Source: an uncultured Alphaproteobacteria bacterium (lineage in GTDB: Bacteria > Pseudomonadota > Alphaproteobacteria > HIMB59). From it: a DNA stretch of 64,000 bases. The notes below the pieces were generated by a model, which was not told the DNA's origin, did not search any database, and saw only the letters and a program-made list of their open reading frames with translations. A program made the position numbers and the translations under genes. The stretch is from positions 56,586 to 120,585 of the forward strand of contig CACLZM010000005.1 in the NCBI GenBank assembly GCA_902611415.1. The letters run 5' to 3'. How positions within the stretch are numbered: position 1 is the stretch's first letter; each line of letters begins with the position of its first letter. Positions 18,177-30,308 of the stretch are shown piece by piece.

Positions 18177-21100
18177 AAGATTTAACTAATTTATTCAAAA
18201 CAAACAATCAAACTTTAAATTTTGATCAAATTAAAATCTCTGTTTCAAGTCCTGAGCAGATAAGATCATGGTCTTTTGGTGAAATTAAAAAACCGGAGAC
18301 CATAAATTACAGAACCTTCAAGCCTGAAAGAGAAGGTTTATTTTGTGCAAGAATTTTTGGACCTACAAAAGATTATGAGTGTTTGTGTGGTAAATATAAA
18401 AGAATGAAATTCAAAGGTATTACATGTGAAAAATGCGGTGTCGAAGTTACGCTCTCTAAAGTAAGACGTGAAAGAATGGCCCATATTGAATTAGCCGCTC
18501 CCGTTGCGCATATTTGGTTTCTAAAATCATTACCGAGTAGAATTGGCCTTGCTCTTGATATAACTCTCAAGAACCTTGAAAAGGTCTTATACTTTGAAAG
18601 TCATATTGTTATTGATCCTCTGATGTCTGGTTTGAGCCATAATCAACTACTAAATGATGAAGAATTAGAAGAGGCTATTGATCAATTTGGTGAAGACTCA
18701 TTTAAACATGGTATTGGTGCTGAGGCTGTTCAAGAAATTTTATCTAAAATTGATCTTAAAGAAGAAATAGAAAAACTTGTTGAAGAAAGTGAAGCCACAT
18801 CTTCCGAAACAAAAAAGAAAAAAATTCTTAAAAGAATGAAAGTTATGGAAGGTTTTAAAAATTCCAATATCAAACCTGAATGGATGGTTTTAAAAGTACT
18901 GCCCGTTATTCCACCAGAGTTAAGACCACTAGTTCCTTTAGAAGGTGGTCGTTTTGCAACTTCTGATTTAAATGACTTATACAGAAGAGTTATTAATAGA
19001 AATAATAGATTAAAAAGACTTTTAGATCTTAGGGCTCCTGACATCATTGTTAGAAATGAAAAAAGAATGCTTCAAGAGTCTGTTGATGCCCTTTTTGATA
19101 ATGGCAGAAGAGGAAGAGTTATTACTAGCACTAACAAAAGACCTCTTAAATCTCTCTCTGAAATGCTAAAAGGAAAACAAGGTAGATTTAGACAAAATTT
19201 ATTAGGCAAACGAGTTGATTATTCTGGTCGTTCAGTAATTGTCGTAGGACCAGAATTAAAACTTCATCAATGTGGACTCCCAAAAAAAATGGCTCTAGAG
19301 TTATTCAAACCATTTATTTACAATAAACTTGAATCTTACGGTTTTGCCTCAACACTTAAATCTGCCAGAAAAATGGTAGAGTCTGAGAGACCAGAGGTTT
19401 GGGATATACTTGATGAAGTAATTAGAGAACATCCAATTCTCTTAAATAGAGCACCTACATTACATAGATTAGGTATTCAAGCTTTTGAACCTATTTTAAT
19501 AGAGGGTAAGGCTATTCAACTGCATCCATTAGTTTGTACTGCTTTTAATGCAGACTTTGACGGCGACCAGATGGCAGTTCATATACCTCTTAGTCTTGAA
19601 GCTCAATTAGAGGCAAGAGTTTTAATGATGAGCACTAACAATATTCTTTCACCATCTAGTGGAAAACCGATTATTGTTCCAAGTCAAGATATAGTTTTGG
19701 GCATTTATTACTTATCATTGATTAATGATAAAGAAGAGCCAAAGAAATATTACTCTCATGTTGGCGAAGTTGAGTTTGCACTTGAAAACAAAACAATTGA
19801 ATTACACACACCTATACTTTATAGAACTAAAATTTATAACTCAGAAAAAGATAGTTTTGAACACAAGAAATATACTACATCGGCGGGTAGGGTCATGCTT
19901 TTTAAAACAGTCCCTCAGAATAAAAACTTACCTTTTGATGTAATTAATAAAGTTCTTACAAAAAAAGATGTAAGTAATCTTTTAGACAATGTTTACAGAT
20001 TTACAGGTCAAAAAGCGACTTGCATATTTGTTGACCAAATCATGAATGTAGGTTTTAAGTATGCTGCAAAAGCAGGTATTTCATTTGGAAAAGATGATTT
20101 AGTCATACCTGAGGAAAAGAATGTTTTAATTCAAGACACGCAAAAACTAGTAAATAGTCTTGAAAATCAATATCAAGAAGGTCTCATTACTGAAAGAGAA
20201 AAATATAACAAAGTTGTAGGCTTATGGTCTACTTGTACTGATAAAGTAGCAAAAGCAATGATGAAAACTGTTTCATCTAATAAAGATAACAGTCAAATTA
20301 ACTCTGTATATATAATGGCAGACTCTGGTGCTCGTGGTTCTGAGGCTCAGCTAAAGCAATTAGCAGGTATGAGAGGTTTGATGGCAAGGCCATCAGGTGA
20401 AATTATTGAAAACCCAATTACATCCAACTTCAAAGATGGTTTAACAGTTCTTGAATATTTTAACTCAACCCACGGTGCTAGAAAAGGTTTAGCTGATACA
20501 GCTCTTAAAACTGCAAGTTCAGGTTATTTAACTAGAAGATTAGTTGATGTAGCTCAAGATTTAACAATTACATGTAAAGATTGTACATGTAAAAATGGAT
20601 TAACTGTTGACACTATTTATGAGTCTGGCGAAGTTTCTATACCTTTGACAGAAAGAGTTTTTGGTAGATATCTTGCTGATGATGTTAAAAACAAAAAAGG
20701 AGACGTAATCATTAAAAATGACACTTACATATCACACGAAGAGATTGAATTATTAGAAAAAGAAAATGTCACCTCTGTAAGAATTAAATCACCAATAACG
20801 TGTGGAACAACACATGGTATATGCGCTAAATCTTATGGAAGAGACTTAGCAAAAGGGGTACCTGTAAATACAGGTGAAGCAGTTGGTATTATTGCAGCTC
20901 AGTCTATTGGTGAGCCTGGCACTCAGTTGACAATGAGAACTTTCCATGTAGGAGGTGTTGCGAGCTCCTCTGCTGAAAAATCAAATTTCGAGTCTCCTTG
21001 TGATGGTAAAGTAAAAATTAAAAATCTTAGATCAGTTGTAAATGGAACTGGAAATGAAATTATTATTAATAGAACAACTGAGCTTGAAATATTTGATATT

Positions 21101-22288
21101 AATAAAACTCTAGTCTCATCATTCAGAGCTCCATATGGATCGACTTTATTAGTAAAAAACGGTGCAGATGTTAAGCTTAACAGCTTATTACTTGAATGGG
21201 ACCCTTACACTGTACCTATAGTAGCTGAGGAAACTGGAAAATTAGATTTTAGTGATTTAGTAGAGGGTGTATCATTTATTGAGAAGTTTGATGAGACTAC
21301 CGGTATCTCATCAAAAGTTATAATTGATTGGAAAAGCTTTCAGGGAAAGCAAGACCTAAAACCACAGTTGTTGATAACAGATAAAGACGGCAATCCAATT
21401 AAATCAAAAAATTCATCTACCTATGACTTAAGTGTTGGTATTGTTCTAAATATTGAAAAAGGAAAAGAAGTTAATGCTGGTGATGTAATAGCTAGAATTC
21501 CAAGAGCGTCCTCAAAAACAAAAGATATTACAGGCGGACTACCAAGAGTTGCTGATATTTTTGAATCAAGAAAACCAAAGAATCCTGCTGTTTTAGCAGA
21601 AATATCAGGAACAATTGAATTTGGAAAAGATATAAAAAGTAAAAGAAGAATTATTATCAACCCTGAGGAGGGAGAACCTGTAGAATTTTTAATCCCTAAA
21701 GGTACTTATATTTATTTCAATGAGGGAGATAAGGTAAACAAAGGTGATATGATTGTTGATGGTACTCCTGCTCCAACAGATATTTTAAATATTCTTGGAA
21801 TTGAAGCTTTAGCTGAATATATGGTAAGAGAAGTTCAAAAAGTTTATCGTTTACAAGGTGTTTTGATTGATGACAAGCATATAGAGTGTATTACACGTCA
21901 AATGCTTCAAAAAGTTGAAGTAATCGATGCTGGTGACAGCAAATATTTAGTTGGTGATATAAAAGATAAAATAGAAGTTTTAGAAAAGAATAGCGCATTA
22001 AAAAAAGAAGGCAAAAAAGAGGTTGGTTATAAAATGATGATCCTTGGAATTACAAAGGCTAGTCTCCAAACTAATTCTTTTATTTCAGCAGCGTCTTTCC
22101 AGGAAACAACACGAGTTCTTACTGAGGCAGCTATCAATGGTAAAGTTGACAAATTAACTGGCCTTAAAGAAAATGTAATTGTCGGTAAGCTAATTCCTGC
22201 CGGAACAGGTAATGTTATCAGAGCTTTACGAAAAGAGGCTAAAATCCGCGATAATTCTCTATTAAAACAGCTAGAAACCTCTAAATAG
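18173..22288 (+). CDS. rpoC: RNA polymerase beta' subunit
   Basis: 1371 residues. The zinc-binding N-terminus ([23 protein letters not shown]) is present, the catalytic metal site is [16 protein letters not shown], the bridge-helix and trigger-loop region includes [29 protein letters not shown], and the second zinc site has CKDCTC...[17 protein letters not shown]. The C-terminus ends shortly after [10 protein letters not shown]. It is followed by a 41-base gap with a promoter for rpsL, so the rif and str clusters can be transcribed separately. Confidence 0.98.
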   Translation: MKDLTNLFKTNNQTLNFDQIKISVSSPEQIRSWSFGEIKKPETINYRTFKPEREGLFCARIFGPTKDYECLCGKYKRMKFKGITCEKCGVEVTLSKVRRERMAHIELAAPVAHIWFLKSLPSRIGLALDITLKNLEKVLYFESHIVIDPLMSGLSHNQLLNDEELEEAIDQFGEDSFKHGIGAEAVQEILSKIDLKEEIEKLVEESEATSSETKKKKILKRMKVMEGFKNSNIKPEWMVLKVLPVIPPELRPLVPLEGGRFATSDLNDLYRRVINRNNRLKRLLDLRAPDIIVRNEKRMLQESVDALFDNGRRGRVITSTNKRPLKSLSEMLKGKQGRFRQNLLGKRVDYSGRSVIVVGPELKLHQCGLPKKMALELFKPFIYNKLESYGFASTLKSARKMVESERPEVWDILDEVIREHPILLNRAPTLHRLGIQAFEPILIEGKAIQLHPLVCTAFNADFDGDQMAVHIPLSLEAQLEARVLMMSTNNILSPSSGKPIIVPSQDIVLGIYYLSLINDKEEPKKYYSHVGEVEFALENKTIELHTPILYRTKIYNSEKDSFEHKKYTTSAGRVMLFKTVPQNKNLPFDVINKVLTKKDVSNLLDNVYRFTGQKATCIFVDQIMNVGFKYAAKAGISFGKDDLVIPEEKNVLIQDTQKLVNSLENQYQEGLITEREKYNKVVGLWSTCTDKVAKAMMKTVSSNKDNSQINSVYIMADSGARGSEAQLKQLAGMRGLMARPSGEIIENPITSNFKDGLTVLEYFNSTHGARKGLADTALKTASSGYLTRRLVDVAQDLTITCKDCTCKNGLTVDTIYESGEVSIPLTERVFGRYLADDVKNKKGDVIIKNDTYISHEEIELLEKENVTSVRIKSPITCGTTHGICAKSYGRDLAKGVPVNTGEAVGIIAAQSIGEPGTQLTMRTFHVGGVASSSAEKSNFESPCDGKVKIKNLRSVVNGTGNEIIINRTTELEIFDINKTLVSSFRAPYGSTLLVKNGADVKLNSLLLEWDPYTVPIVAEETGKLDFSDLVEGVSFIEKFDETTGISSKVIIDWKSFQGKQDLKPQLLITDKDGNPIKSKNSSTYDLSVGIVLNIEKGKEVNAGDVIARIPRASSKTKDITGGLPRVADIFESRKPKNPAVLAEISGTIEFGKDIKSKRRIIINPEEGEPVEFLIPKGTYIYFNEGDKVNKGDMIVDGTPAPTDILNILGIEALAEYMVREVQKVYRLQGVLIDDKHIECITRQMLQKVEVIDAGDSKYLVGDIKDKIEVLEKNSALKKEGKKEVGYKMMILGITKASLQTNSFISAASFQETTRVLTEAAINGKVDKLTGLKENVIVGKLIPAGTGNVIRALRKEAKIRDNSLLKQLETSK

Positions 22289-22291
22289 ATG

Positions 22292-22320
22292 TTGACTATA
22301 CTTAATACTATAAATATATT
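22292..22320 (+). promoter_or_regulatory. Promoter of the str (rpsL-rpsG-fusA) operon
   Basis: TTGACT (22292-22297), 17 bases, then TATATT (22315-22320): one of the best sigma70-type matches in the window. Transcription should begin near 22326-22328, only two to four bases before the rpsL ATG at 22330. No Shine-Dalgarno sequence is present, so the rpsL message may be almost leaderless. Confidence 0.65.
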
Positions 22321-22329
22321 CTGCGAACT

Positions 22330-22704
22330 ATGCCGACCATAAATCAGTTAGTTAGGAAATCTAGAGAGAAAGTCTCAAAGAGAAATAAAGTTCCTGCTCT
22401 TAAGTCATGTCCTCAGAAAAGAGGTGTATGTTTGAGAGTTTATACCACTACACCTAAAAAACCAAACTCAGCCTTAAGAAAAGTTGCCAGAGTTAAACTA
22501 ACTAACGGACAAGAAGTTACAGCTTATATTCCAGGTGAAGGCCATAACTTACAGGAACACTCTGTAGTATTAATTCGTGGAGGAAGAGTAAAAGACTTAC
22601 CAGGTGTAAGATATCATATAATTAGAGGAACTTTGGACACCCAAGGACTTGAAAAAAGAAGACAACGTAGATCTAAATACGGTGCAAAAAGGCCAAAAAA
22701 TTAA
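22330..22704 (+). CDS. rpsL: 30S ribosomal protein S12
   Basis: 124 residues; sits at the decoding centre. The block [21 protein letters not shown] keeps the wild-type lysine at the main streptomycin-resistance position. It opens the str operon and starts within a few bases of its predicted transcription start. Ten bases separate it from rpsG. Confidence 0.98.
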   Translation: MPTINQLVRKSREKVSKRNKVPALKSCPQKRGVCLRVYTTTPKKPNSALRKVARVKLTNGQEVTAYIPGEGHNLQEHSVVLIRGGRVKDLPGVRYHIIRGTLDTQGLEKRRQRRSKYGAKRPKN

Positions 22705-22714
22705 AATTTAAATC

Positions 22715-23188
22715 ATGTCAAGAAGAAGAGCAGCAGAGAAAAGACAAGTATTACCAGATCCAATTTATAGCAGTATTGTTCTAAATAAATTTATCAATGA
22801 GGTAATGGTAGGGGGCAAAAAAACAGTAGCCCAAAAAATAGTTTATGGTGCTCTAGACATCATCAAAACAAATAATCAAAGTGACGATCCGTTAGAATAT
22901 TTTCAAAAATCTATCAATAATGTTAAGCCATCTGTTGAAGTTAAATCAAGAAGAGTGGGCGGAGCTACATATCAAGTGCCAATGGAAGTTAGAAGCACTA
23001 GAGCTCAAGCTTTAGCATTTAAATGGATTTTAACTAATTCAAAAAAAAGAAATGAAAAAACCCAAAAAGAGAGATTAGCAAATGAATTGATAGATGCCTT
23101 TGAAAATAAAGGCAATTCTGTTAAGAAAAAAGATGAAGTTCATAAAATGGCAGAAGCTAATAGAGCATTTGCTCACTACAGGTGGTAA
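22715..23188 (+). CDS. rpsG: 30S ribosomal protein S7
   Basis: 157 residues; organises the 3' major domain of 16S rRNA and contacts E-site tRNA. The start [18 protein letters not shown] and the C-terminal [15 protein letters not shown] are canonical. Its stop lies two bases before the fusA ATG. Confidence 0.98.
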   Translation: MSRRRAAEKRQVLPDPIYSSIVLNKFINEVMVGGKKTVAQKIVYGALDIIKTNNQSDDPLEYFQKSINNVKPSVEVKSRRVGGATYQVPMEVRSTRAQALAFKWILTNSKKRNEKTQKERLANELIDAFENKGNSVKKKDEVHKMAEANRAFAHYRW

Positions 23189-23190
23189 AT

Positions 23191-25254
23191 ATGGATTTAA
23201 GTAAATACAGAAATATAGGAATTATGGCACATATTGATGCGGGTAAAACAACAACTACTGAAAGAATTTTATATTATACAGGAAAGTCTCATAAAATAGG
23301 TGAAGTTCATGATGGTGCAGCAACAATGGATTGGATGGAACAAGAGCAGGAGAGAGGTATAACAATAACTTCAGCTGCTACAACCTGTTTTTGGAATGAT
23401 CACAGAATAAATATTATTGATACGCCTGGCCACGTTGATTTCACAATTGAAGTGGAGAGATCTTTAAGAGTTTTAGATGGTGCCGTGGCTTGTTTCGACG
23501 GCGTTGCAGGTGTTGAACCACAATCAGAAACAGTTTGGAGACAGGCAGATAGATATAAAGTTCCAAGGATTTGTTTTTGTAATAAGATGGACAGACTTGG
23601 TGCGGATTTTGAAATGAATGTTCAATCTATCAAAGATAGATTGGGAGCTAATCCTCTTGTTTTACAAATGGCGATAGGAAAAGAGGCAGATTTCAAAGGA
23701 GTTGTCGATCTTGTAAATTTTAAATCAATTATCTGGAAAGACGATAGTCTCGGTGCTGAATATGATGTTACTGATATTAGTGATGATTTGATTGAAGAAG
23801 CTAAGAAAAAAAGAGAAGAGTTAATAGAAAACGCTGTTGAGGCAGACGATAAAGCATTAGAGGACTATTTAGAAGGAAAAGAAATATCGGTTGATACTTT
23901 AAAAGCCTGTATAAGAAAAGGAACAATAGATTTTAAATTTGTCCCTGTTTTGTGTGGAACTGCTTTTAAAAATAAAGGTGTTCAACCATTACTTGACGCA
24001 GTTGTAGATTATTTACCCTCTCCTAAAGACATTGGTTTTGTTGAAGGAATAAAAGAAGGTTCAGATGATAAGTTACAAATTCCTAACACTCCTGAAGAAC
24101 CTTTTGCAGCCTTGGCATTTAAAGTAGCAGCTGATCCTTTTGTTGGTCAAATAACATTTTGTAGACTTTATTGTGGAAACTTAAGCTCAGGATCAACAAT
24201 ATTGAATTCATCAAAAAATCAAAAAGAAAGAATTGGAAGAATGCTTCTAATGCATTCAAATACAAGAGAAGAGATTAAAGATGCAAAGGCAGGAGATATA
24301 GTTGCTTTAGTTGGCTTGAAGAATGTTACTACTGGTGATACTTTATGCGATCCATCAAAAAAAGTTATTTTAGAAAAAATGGAATTCCCTGATCCTGTTA
24401 TTGAAGTTGCAGTTGAACCTAAAACAAAAGCTGATTATGAAAAAATGGGTCAGGCTTTGGGAAGATTGGCTCAAGAAGATCCAAGTTTCAGAGTTACCTC
24501 AGACGAAGAGTCTGGACAGACAATTATTAAAGGTATGGGTGAACTTCATTTAGAAATTTTGGTTGACAGAATGAAAAGAGAATTCAAAGTTGAAGCAGAT
24601 GTTGGTGCTCCTCAAGTTGCATATAGAGAGACAATTACTAAAGATGTCGAAGTTGACTATACACATAAAAAACAATCTGGTGGTGCTGGCCAATTTGCAA
24701 GAGTAAAAATGAAATTCAAACCGTTAGAGAGAAATTCTGGTGTTAAATTTGTTAACACAGTAGTTGGTGGAAATATTCCAAAAGAGTATATACCTGGAGT
24801 AGAAAAAGGAATTAATTTTGCTGCTCAAAATGGAGTCATTGCTGGTTATAACGTTATAGACTTTGAAGCAGAAGTTCATGATGGTGCATTTCATGATGTA
24901 GACTCATCTGTATTAGCTTTTGAGATAGCTTCAAGAGCTGCATTTAGAGAAGCTGTTGGAAAAGCTGGCCCAAAATTACTTGAGCCAATGATGAAAGTTG
25001 AAGTAGTAACCCCAGAAGATTACATGGGCGATATTATTGGTGATTTAAACTCAAGAAGAGGTCAAATAGAAAAAATGGAAGACAGAGGTAATGCTAAAGT
25101 GGTATCGTCTGTAGTTCCTCTTGCTAATATGTTTGGTTATGTTAATAATCTACGCTCAATGAGCCAAGGAAGAGCAAGTTATACAATGTTATTCTCGCAT
25201 TATGATGTCGTACCTTCAAATGTTGAAGAGGAAATTAAATCTAAACTGGCTTAA
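23191..25254 (+). CDS. fusA: Elongation factor G
   Basis: The translocation GTPase, 687 residues from the ATG at 23191. An upstream GTG at 23182 falls inside the rpsG end and is unlikely. GTPase motifs [28 protein letters not shown] and NKMD are intact; domains II to V follow, with [18 protein letters not shown] and [20 protein letters not shown]. Two bases separate it from rpsJ; the tufA gene often found here is absent. Confidence 0.98.
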   Translation: MDLSKYRNIGIMAHIDAGKTTTTERILYYTGKSHKIGEVHDGAATMDWMEQEQERGITITSAATTCFWNDHRINIIDTPGHVDFTIEVERSLRVLDGAVACFDGVAGVEPQSETVWRQADRYKVPRICFCNKMDRLGADFEMNVQSIKDRLGANPLVLQMAIGKEADFKGVVDLVNFKSIIWKDDSLGAEYDVTDISDDLIEEAKKKREELIENAVEADDKALEDYLEGKEISVDTLKACIRKGTIDFKFVPVLCGTAFKNKGVQPLLDAVVDYLPSPKDIGFVEGIKEGSDDKLQIPNTPEEPFAALAFKVAADPFVGQITFCRLYCGNLSSGSTILNSSKNQKERIGRMLLMHSNTREEIKDAKAGDIVALVGLKNVTTGDTLCDPSKKVILEKMEFPDPVIEVAVEPKTKADYEKMGQALGRLAQEDPSFRVTSDEESGQTIIKGMGELHLEILVDRMKREFKVEADVGAPQVAYRETITKDVEVDYTHKKQSGGAGQFARVKMKFKPLERNSGVKFVNTVVGGNIPKEYIPGVEKGINFAAQNGVIAGYNVIDFEAEVHDGAFHDVDSSVLAFEIASRAAFREAVGKAGPKLLEPMMKVEVVTPEDYMGDIIGDLNSRRGQIEKMEDRGNAKVVSSVVPLANMFGYVNNLRSMSQGRASYTMLFSHYDVVPSNVEEEIKSKLA

Positions 25255-25256
25255 TT

Positions 25257-25571
25257 ATGATAAATCAAAATATTAGAATAAGATTAAAATCGTTTGATCA
25301 TAATATTTTAGACAGAAGTTCAATTGATATTCTTCAGACAGCTAAAAGAACTGGTGCTAAAGTAATTGGACCAATTCCCATGCCATCTAAAATTGAAAGA
25401 GTTACAGTAAATAAATCACCACATGTAGATAAAAAAAGTAGAGAGCAGTTTGAACTACGAACACACATTAGGATGATGGATATTATTGAACCTACACCAC
25501 AAACAGTTGATGCACTTATGAAGCTTGACTTAGCATCAGGTGTTAACGTCGATATAAAAATAAAAAAATAA
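25257..25571 (+). CDS. rpsJ: 30S ribosomal protein S10
   Basis: 104 residues; a 30S head protein that also serves as NusE in antitermination. [14 protein letters not shown] and [24 protein letters not shown] are canonical. It begins two bases after fusA, so there is no room for a classical S10 leader with L4-dependent attenuation. Confidence 0.98.
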   Translation: MINQNIRIRLKSFDHNILDRSSIDILQTAKRTGAKVIGPIPMPSKIERVTVNKSPHVDKKSREQFELRTHIRMMDIIEPTPQTVDALMKLDLASGVNVDIKIKK

Positions 25572-25577
25572 TTAATT

Positions 25578-26183
25578 ATGATCATCAGCACTAAAATTGG
25601 CCAAACTTCATTCATTAATAAAAACGGCACTAGAGTTTCTGCAACAGTTCTTGATTACAATAGTTGTAGTGTTGTTGGTAATAGAACTATTGATAGAGAC
25701 GGCTATCTTGCAAATATTATAGGTTTTCTTAAACCAAAAAAACTTAATAAACCTCAATTAAAAGAATTCAATAAATTAAATTTAGAGCCAAAAAAAATAA
25801 TTAAGGAACAAAGAATAAATTCTGACGAGGAACTCCTTGAGGTTGGCTCTTTAATTGATCCTAAATTTAAAGTCGGTGATAAAGTTTCGGTACAATCAAA
25901 ATCAACTGGTAAAGGTTTTGCTGGCGCTATGAAGAGACACAATTTTAGTGGTATGAGAGCAACACATGGTGTTTCTATTTCTCACAGAGCTCATGGTTCA
26001 ACAGGTCAAAATCAGAATCCAGGTAAGGTGTTCAAAGGAAAAAAAATGGCTGGCCATTTAGGTGATCAATTAACAACCACTAAAAATTTAGAGGTGCTTT
26101 TAATTGATCAAGATAAAAAATTAATATTTATCAAAGGATCTGTTCCTGGAAAAAATAAATCTATAGTGAAGGTTTATAAATAA
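25578..26183 (+). CDS. rplC: 50S ribosomal protein L3
   Basis: 201 residues; reaches the peptidyl transferase centre with its long loop. The [36 protein letters not shown] region includes the glutamine that PrmB methylates in other bacteria. It is shorter at the ends than the E. coli protein (209), which is within family range. It abuts rplD directly. Confidence 0.97.
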   Translation: MIISTKIGQTSFINKNGTRVSATVLDYNSCSVVGNRTIDRDGYLANIIGFLKPKKLNKPQLKEFNKLNLEPKKIIKEQRINSDEELLEVGSLIDPKFKVGDKVSVQSKSTGKGFAGAMKRHNFSGMRATHGVSISHRAHGSTGQNQNPGKVFKGKKMAGHLGDQLTTTKNLEVLLIDQDKKLIFIKGSVPGKNKSIVKVYK

Positions 26184-26750
26184 ATGTTTGAACAAATTAT
26201 ACTAAAAGATAAAAATATATCGGAAAAAGCTTTACATTTATCATTACAAAAAATCTATTCCCATAAACAAGGAAATAATCATAGTCTTGATAGATCTGAA
26301 GTTGCTGGCTCAGGAAAAAAACTTTTTAAGCAAAAAGGTACTGGAAATGCTAGAGCTGGTAACAAAAAAACAACTCAAAGAAGAGGTGGTGGAAAAGCTT
26401 TTGGGCCAAAATTTCATATAGTTTCTTATAAAGTTAACAAAAAAGTTAAAAAAAGTGCCATAGTTTCATCAATAGTTAGTAAAAGTAATAATAAATCATT
26501 ATTTCTTTTTGATGAGGAAAAATTAGATGAAAAAAACATCTCTGATTTGTTAAAAAAATACCCAAACAAAATGATTATTTTTGTGCTTAGTAAGATAACT
26601 GACAATAAATTGATTATTAAATTTCAAAACTACAAAAAAATATTTTTTCTCTCAGATAAAAGTTATTCAGTCCATACGGCATTAAAATCAGATATGGTTT
26701 TATTTTCAAAAAAATCAACAATTTATAATTCATACATAGGTAATAATTAA
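26184..26750 (+). CDS. rplD: 50S ribosomal protein L4
   Basis: 188 residues, somewhat shorter than the usual 200-206. The tunnel loop is present: KQKGTGNARAGNKKTTQRRGGGKAFGPK (about 50-77). The C-terminal half is lysine-rich and diverged, as expected in an AT-rich genome. It begins immediately after the rplC stop codon. Confidence 0.95.
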   Translation: MFEQIILKDKNISEKALHLSLQKIYSHKQGNNHSLDRSEVAGSGKKLFKQKGTGNARAGNKKTTQRRGGGKAFGPKFHIVSYKVNKKVKKSAIVSSIVSKSNNKSLFLFDEEKLDEKNISDLLKKYPNKMIIFVLSKITDNKLIIKFQNYKKIFFLSDKSYSVHTALKSDMVLFSKKSTIYNSYIGNN

Positions 26751-26751
26751 A

Positions 26752-27033
26752 ATGGACCTTAATTTAATCAAAAAACCCGTCATTACAGAAAAATCTACTG
26801 CGAATGCTCAATTTAATAAGTACATTTTTGAAGTCCGAAATGATGCAAATAAAATTAATATAAAAAAGACAATTGAAGATATATATAAAGTTAAAGTTCA
26901 AAAGCTAAATAGTTTAAATGTTAAGAGCAAACCAAAAGTATTTAAGGGTCAAAGGGGTACAAGATCAGAGCTTAAAAGAATAATAGTTACTCTTAAAGAG
27001 GGCAACACTATAGATATGAGTGGTAAAGTATAA
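26752..27033 (+). CDS. rplW: 50S ribosomal protein L23
   Basis: 93 residues; lies at the tunnel exit, where signal recognition particle and trigger factor dock. The N-terminus [23 protein letters not shown] and the [22 protein letters not shown] region are canonical. One base separates it from the rplB ATG. Confidence 0.96.
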   Translation: MDLNLIKKPVITEKSTANAQFNKYIFEVRNDANKINIKKTIEDIYKVKVQKLNSLNVKSKPKVFKGQRGTRSELKRIIVTLKEGNTIDMSGKV

Positions 27034-27034
27034 T

Positions 27035-27859
27035 ATGGGACTGATAACTTACAAACCAACAACACCTTCTTATAGAAAAACAGTTAAAATTGACAAGTCA
27101 CATTTGTTTAAAGGGCGTCCAGAAAAATCTTTAATTGAAGACTTACAACCAAATTCTGGTAGAAACAATACTGGTAAGATTACAATTAGACATAGATCTG
27201 GTGGGCATAAGAAGAAATACAGACTTGTAAATTTTAAAAGAAATACATTTGATAAAATTGGTACAGTAGAGAGAATAGAATACGATCCTAATAGAAGTGC
27301 CTTTATAGCGCTGATTAACTATCAAGATATAAAAGAATACATTATTGCTCCTACTGATTTAAAAACAGGCGATAAGGTTATTTCATCAGCCAAAACAGAA
27401 ATATCATCTGGTAATGCAATGAAGATTAAAAATATACCAACTGGTACCTCTATACATAACATTGAATTAAAACCTGGAGCTGGTGGTAAACTATGCAGAT
27501 CAGCAGGATCCTTTGCACAGGTACTTGGAGAACAAGAAAAATATGTAATGGTTAAACTTTCATCCCGTGAAACCAGATTAGTCCATGGTGAATGTATGGC
27601 CACGATAGGAGTAGTATCTAATCAAGATAATAAAAACAAAAAAATTGGTAAAGCCGGAATTAAAAGACATTTAGGTATAAGACCTACTGTTAGGGGTGTA
27701 GTAATGAATCCTGTTGATCACCCACACGGCGGAGGAGAAGGAAGAACATCGGGTGGTAGACACCCTTCAACGCCATGGGGCATGAAAACAAAAGGTAAGA
27801 AAACAAGAAGAATTAAATTTACTTCTAAGATGATCATATCAAGAAGGGCACAAAAGTAA
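27035..27859 (+). CDS. rplB: 50S ribosomal protein L2
   Basis: 274 residues from the ATG at 27035 ([14 protein letters not shown]). A GTG at 27020 would overlap rplW and is not needed. The catalytic-centre loop [25 protein letters not shown] is intact, including the conserved histidine of the HPHGGGEG segment. It overlaps rpsS by one base. Confidence 0.98.
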   Translation: MGLITYKPTTPSYRKTVKIDKSHLFKGRPEKSLIEDLQPNSGRNNTGKITIRHRSGGHKKKYRLVNFKRNTFDKIGTVERIEYDPNRSAFIALINYQDIKEYIIAPTDLKTGDKVISSAKTEISSGNAMKIKNIPTGTSIHNIELKPGAGGKLCRSAGSFAQVLGEQEKYVMVKLSSRETRLVHGECMATIGVVSNQDNKNKKIGKAGIKRHLGIRPTVRGVVMNPVDHPHGGGEGRTSGGRHPSTPWGMKTKGKKTRRIKFTSKMIISRRAQK

Positions 27860-28143
27860 TGGCAAGATCTGTATGGAAAGGACCTTACTTTGATGTAACT
27901 CTATTCAAAAAAGTTAAAAAATCTAAAGAAGAAAGTTCAAAATCCCCAATTAAAACATGGTCAAGAAGATCAACCATTATACCTGATTTTGTTGGAGTAA
28001 CTATTTCCGTTTATAATGGTAAATCTTTTATACCAGTCTACGTAACTGAAGACATGGTAGGCCATAAACTTGGTGAGTTTTCACCTACTAGGATTTTTAA
28101 GGGTCATTCAGGGGATAAGAAAGCGGTCCAGGGTAAAAAATAA
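27859..28143 (+). CDS. rpsS: 30S ribosomal protein S19
   Basis: 94 residues; 30S head protein contacting S13. [25 protein letters not shown] and [21 protein letters not shown] are canonical. Two bases separate it from rplV. Confidence 0.98.
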   Translation: MARSVWKGPYFDVTLFKKVKKSKEESSKSPIKTWSRRSTIIPDFVGVTISVYNGKSFIPVYVTEDMVGHKLGEFSPTRIFKGHSGDKKAVQGKK

Positions 28144-28145
28144 TT

Positions 28146-28487
28146 ATGTCTAAAGAAGTAAAAGCAATAAATAAAATGATAAGAACTAGCTCTCAAAAGC
28201 TTAACTTAATTGTTAAAGATATAAGAAAAAAAGATATTAATGCAGCTTTAAATATTTTGAAATTTTCAAATAAAAGAGTAAGTAAAGAGGTATTAAAAAC
28301 TTTAAATTCTGCTGTTGCAAATGCAGAAAATAATAACAATTTAGACATTGATAAACTTTTTGTGAAAGAGGCTTACGTTGGCAAAAGTTTAAGGATGAAA
28401 AGATTTAGACCAATGAGTAAGGGTAGAGCTTTTCAAATTATTAAACCCTTTTCTAGGTTAACTTTAGTTTTAGAGGAGAGATTATAG
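28146..28487 (+). CDS. rplV: 50S ribosomal protein L22
   Basis: 113 residues; its beta hairpin lines the exit tunnel. Internal [35 protein letters not shown] is the conserved tunnel loop, somewhat diverged. Its TAG stop shares a base with the GTG start of rpsC. Confidence 0.95.
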   Translation: MSKEVKAINKMIRTSSQKLNLIVKDIRKKDINAALNILKFSNKRVSKEVLKTLNSAVANAENNNNLDIDKLFVKEAYVGKSLRMKRFRPMSKGRAFQIIKPFSRLTLVLEERL

Positions 28488-29152
28488 TGGGACAGAAAGT
28501 TAACCCAACCTCGCTAAGAGTAGGCATTAATAAATATTGGCAATCAACTTGGTTTGAAAAGAAAAGTTATTCTGATTTCTTAAAAGAAGATCATAAAATT
28601 AGAAATTATATAGAAAAGAATTATTCAATAGCAGGAATAAGTTCAGTTATCATTGAAAGAGCTGCCGCAAACCTCAAAATTATAATTCACACTTCTAAAC
28701 CAGGGGTTCTGATTGGTAAAAAAGGTGCAGATATTGAAAAACTTAGAAATAAACTTTCTAAATTATCTGATAAGAGCATTTCATTAGATATAAAAGAAAT
28801 AAAAAAACCTGAAACAGATGCCTCATTAGTAGCAGACTCTATTGCAAGACAACTTGAAAAGAGAGTTGCTTTTAGAAAAGCGATGAAAAAATCAGGTTTA
28901 TCGGCAATTAAACTTGGTGCAAAGGGCATTAAAATTGTATGTGGTGGTAGACTGGGTGGCGCTGAAATAGCAAGATCAGAAAAGTTTTCTGAGGGAAGTG
29001 TACCTTTACATACCCTTAGAGCTGATATAGATTACGCAACGGCTCGAGCTTTAACTACTTATGGAATAATTGGAATTAAGGTTTGGTTATATAAAGGCGA
29101 GAGTAAAAATACAACAAACAGATCAGATGATAAAAAAGAGAAAACTAATTAA
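28487..29152 (+). CDS. rpsC: 30S ribosomal protein S3 (GTG start)
   Basis: 221 residues; part of the mRNA entry channel and helicase. The GTG at 28487 gives the canonical N-terminus [13 protein letters not shown], and GAGGAGA lies 8-14 bases upstream as a ribosome binding site. The KH domain has [17 protein letters not shown], followed by the S3 C-terminal domain ending in a lysine-rich tail. It overlaps rplV and rplP by one base each. Confidence 0.97.
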   Translation: MGQKVNPTSLRVGINKYWQSTWFEKKSYSDFLKEDHKIRNYIEKNYSIAGISSVIIERAAANLKIIIHTSKPGVLIGKKGADIEKLRNKLSKLSDKSISLDIKEIKKPETDASLVADSIARQLEKRVAFRKAMKKSGLSAIKLGAKGIKIVCGGRLGGAEIARSEKFSEGSVPLHTLRADIDYATARALTTYGIIGIKVWLYKGESKNTTNRSDDKKEKTN

Positions 29153-29565
29153 TGTTATTACCAAAGAATACAAAATATAGAAAACAGCACAAAGGAAGAA
29201 TACACGGTAGTGCTAAGGGTAATTATGAACTAACATTTGGCTATTACGGACTTAAATCGTTAGATGCTGAAAGGGTAACAGCAAGGCAAATTGAGGCATC
29301 CAGAAGAGCTATCACTAGATTTTTAAAAAGAGCTGGAAGACTTTGGATTAGAGTTTTCCCAGATGTACCAGTCACAGCAAAACCTGCAGAAGTTAGAATG
29401 GGTAAAGGAAAAGGCGCAATAGACAGATGGGTCTGCAGAGTAAAACCAGGAACTATAATGTTTGAGGTCGATGGTGTTGACAAGCATCTAGCAAAAAAAG
29501 CTTTTGAACTAGCATCTGCTAAATTACCTGTAAAAACATCATTCGTATCATTGGATCAATTTTAA
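29152..29565 (+). CDS. rplP: 50S ribosomal protein L16
   Basis: 137 residues; helps position tRNA at the A and P sites. [36 protein letters not shown] and [19 protein letters not shown] are canonical. It overlaps rpmC by one base (TAATG). Confidence 0.98.
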   Translation: MLLPKNTKYRKQHKGRIHGSAKGNYELTFGYYGLKSLDAERVTARQIEASRRAITRFLKRAGRLWIRVFPDVPVTAKPAEVRMGKGKGAIDRWVCRVKPGTIMFEVDGVDKHLAKKAFELASAKLPVKTSFVSLDQF

Positions 29566-29720
29566 TGGCTGACAAAGATATAAATAGTTTAAAAAAAGAG
29601 TTATTTAACCTTAAAATTATGAAGAAAAGCGGTCAGCTCACAGATACCTCTCAATTTAAAAAAGTTAAAAAGCAAATCGCATCACTATTAACAAAAGAAA
29701 GGCTAAATAAAAATGCCTAA
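29565..29720 (+). CDS. rpmC: 50S ribosomal protein L29
   Basis: A short gene of 51 codons starting with the ATG that overlaps the rplP stop and ending at TAA 29718-29720. The product begins [21 protein letters not shown] and contains the second helix [20 protein letters not shown], matching the two-helix hairpin of L29 near the tunnel exit. It is shorter than the usual 63-70 residues, with a reduced linker. Its end overlaps rpsQ by eight bases, and its place between L16 and S17 is the conserved one. Confidence 0.9.
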   Translation: MADKDINSLKKELFNLKIMKKSGQLTDTSQFKKVKKQIASLLTKERLNKNA

Positions 29721-29940
29721 ACGTATTTTAACTGGAAAAGTTGTAAAAAAATCTGGTGACAAAACCATATCTGTTTTGGTAACAAGACAGACTACCCATC
29801 CTGTTTATAAAAAAATAATAAGAGTCTCAAAAAAGTACCTTGCTCATGATAGTGACAATAAAATTATTGTTGGAGACTCTGTAAGAATTCAAGAAACAAG
29901 ACCTATTTCTAAAAATAAATCATGGGAAGTTATTAAATAA
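29713..29940 (+). CDS. rpsQ: 30S ribosomal protein S17
   Basis: 75 residues; an early-binding 16S rRNA protein of OB fold. [43 protein letters not shown] and the C-terminal [11 protein letters not shown] are canonical. It overlaps rpmC by eight bases and rplN by one. Confidence 0.97.
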   Translation: MPKRILTGKVVKKSGDKTISVLVTRQTTHPVYKKIIRVSKKYLAHDSDNKIIVGDSVRIQETRPISKNKSWEVIK

Positions 29941-30308
29941 TGATACAAGCAGAATCAAATTTACAAGTAGCAGATAATTCTGGAGCACGATTAATAAGCT
30001 GCATAAAAGTTATTGGTGGATCAAAAAGAAGATATGCAAGAATAGGAGACATTATTGTTGTGTCAGTCAAAGATGCTATTCCAAGATCTAAAGTTAAAAA
30101 AGGTGAAGTACAAAGAGCTATTATAGTAAGAACAAAAAAGCCATTAATTAGGGAAGACGGTACATCAATTAAATTTGACTCTAACGCAGCTGTTCTTTTA
30201 GATAAACAAAATGAACCAATTGGAACAAGAATTTTTGGACCCGTTACAAGAGAGCTTAGAAAAAGAAATATGATGAAAATAGTTAGTTTAGCTCCTGAGG
30301 TATTATAA
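29940..30308 (+). CDS. rplN: 50S ribosomal protein L14
   Basis: 122 residues; intersubunit bridge protein. [31 protein letters not shown] and [27 protein letters not shown] are canonical. It overlaps its neighbours on both sides by one base. Confidence 0.98.
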   Translation: MIQAESNLQVADNSGARLISCIKVIGGSKRRYARIGDIIVVSVKDAIPRSKVKKGEVQRAIIVRTKKPLIREDGTSIKFDSNAAVLLDKQNEPIGTRIFGPVTRELRKRNMMKIVSLAPEVL

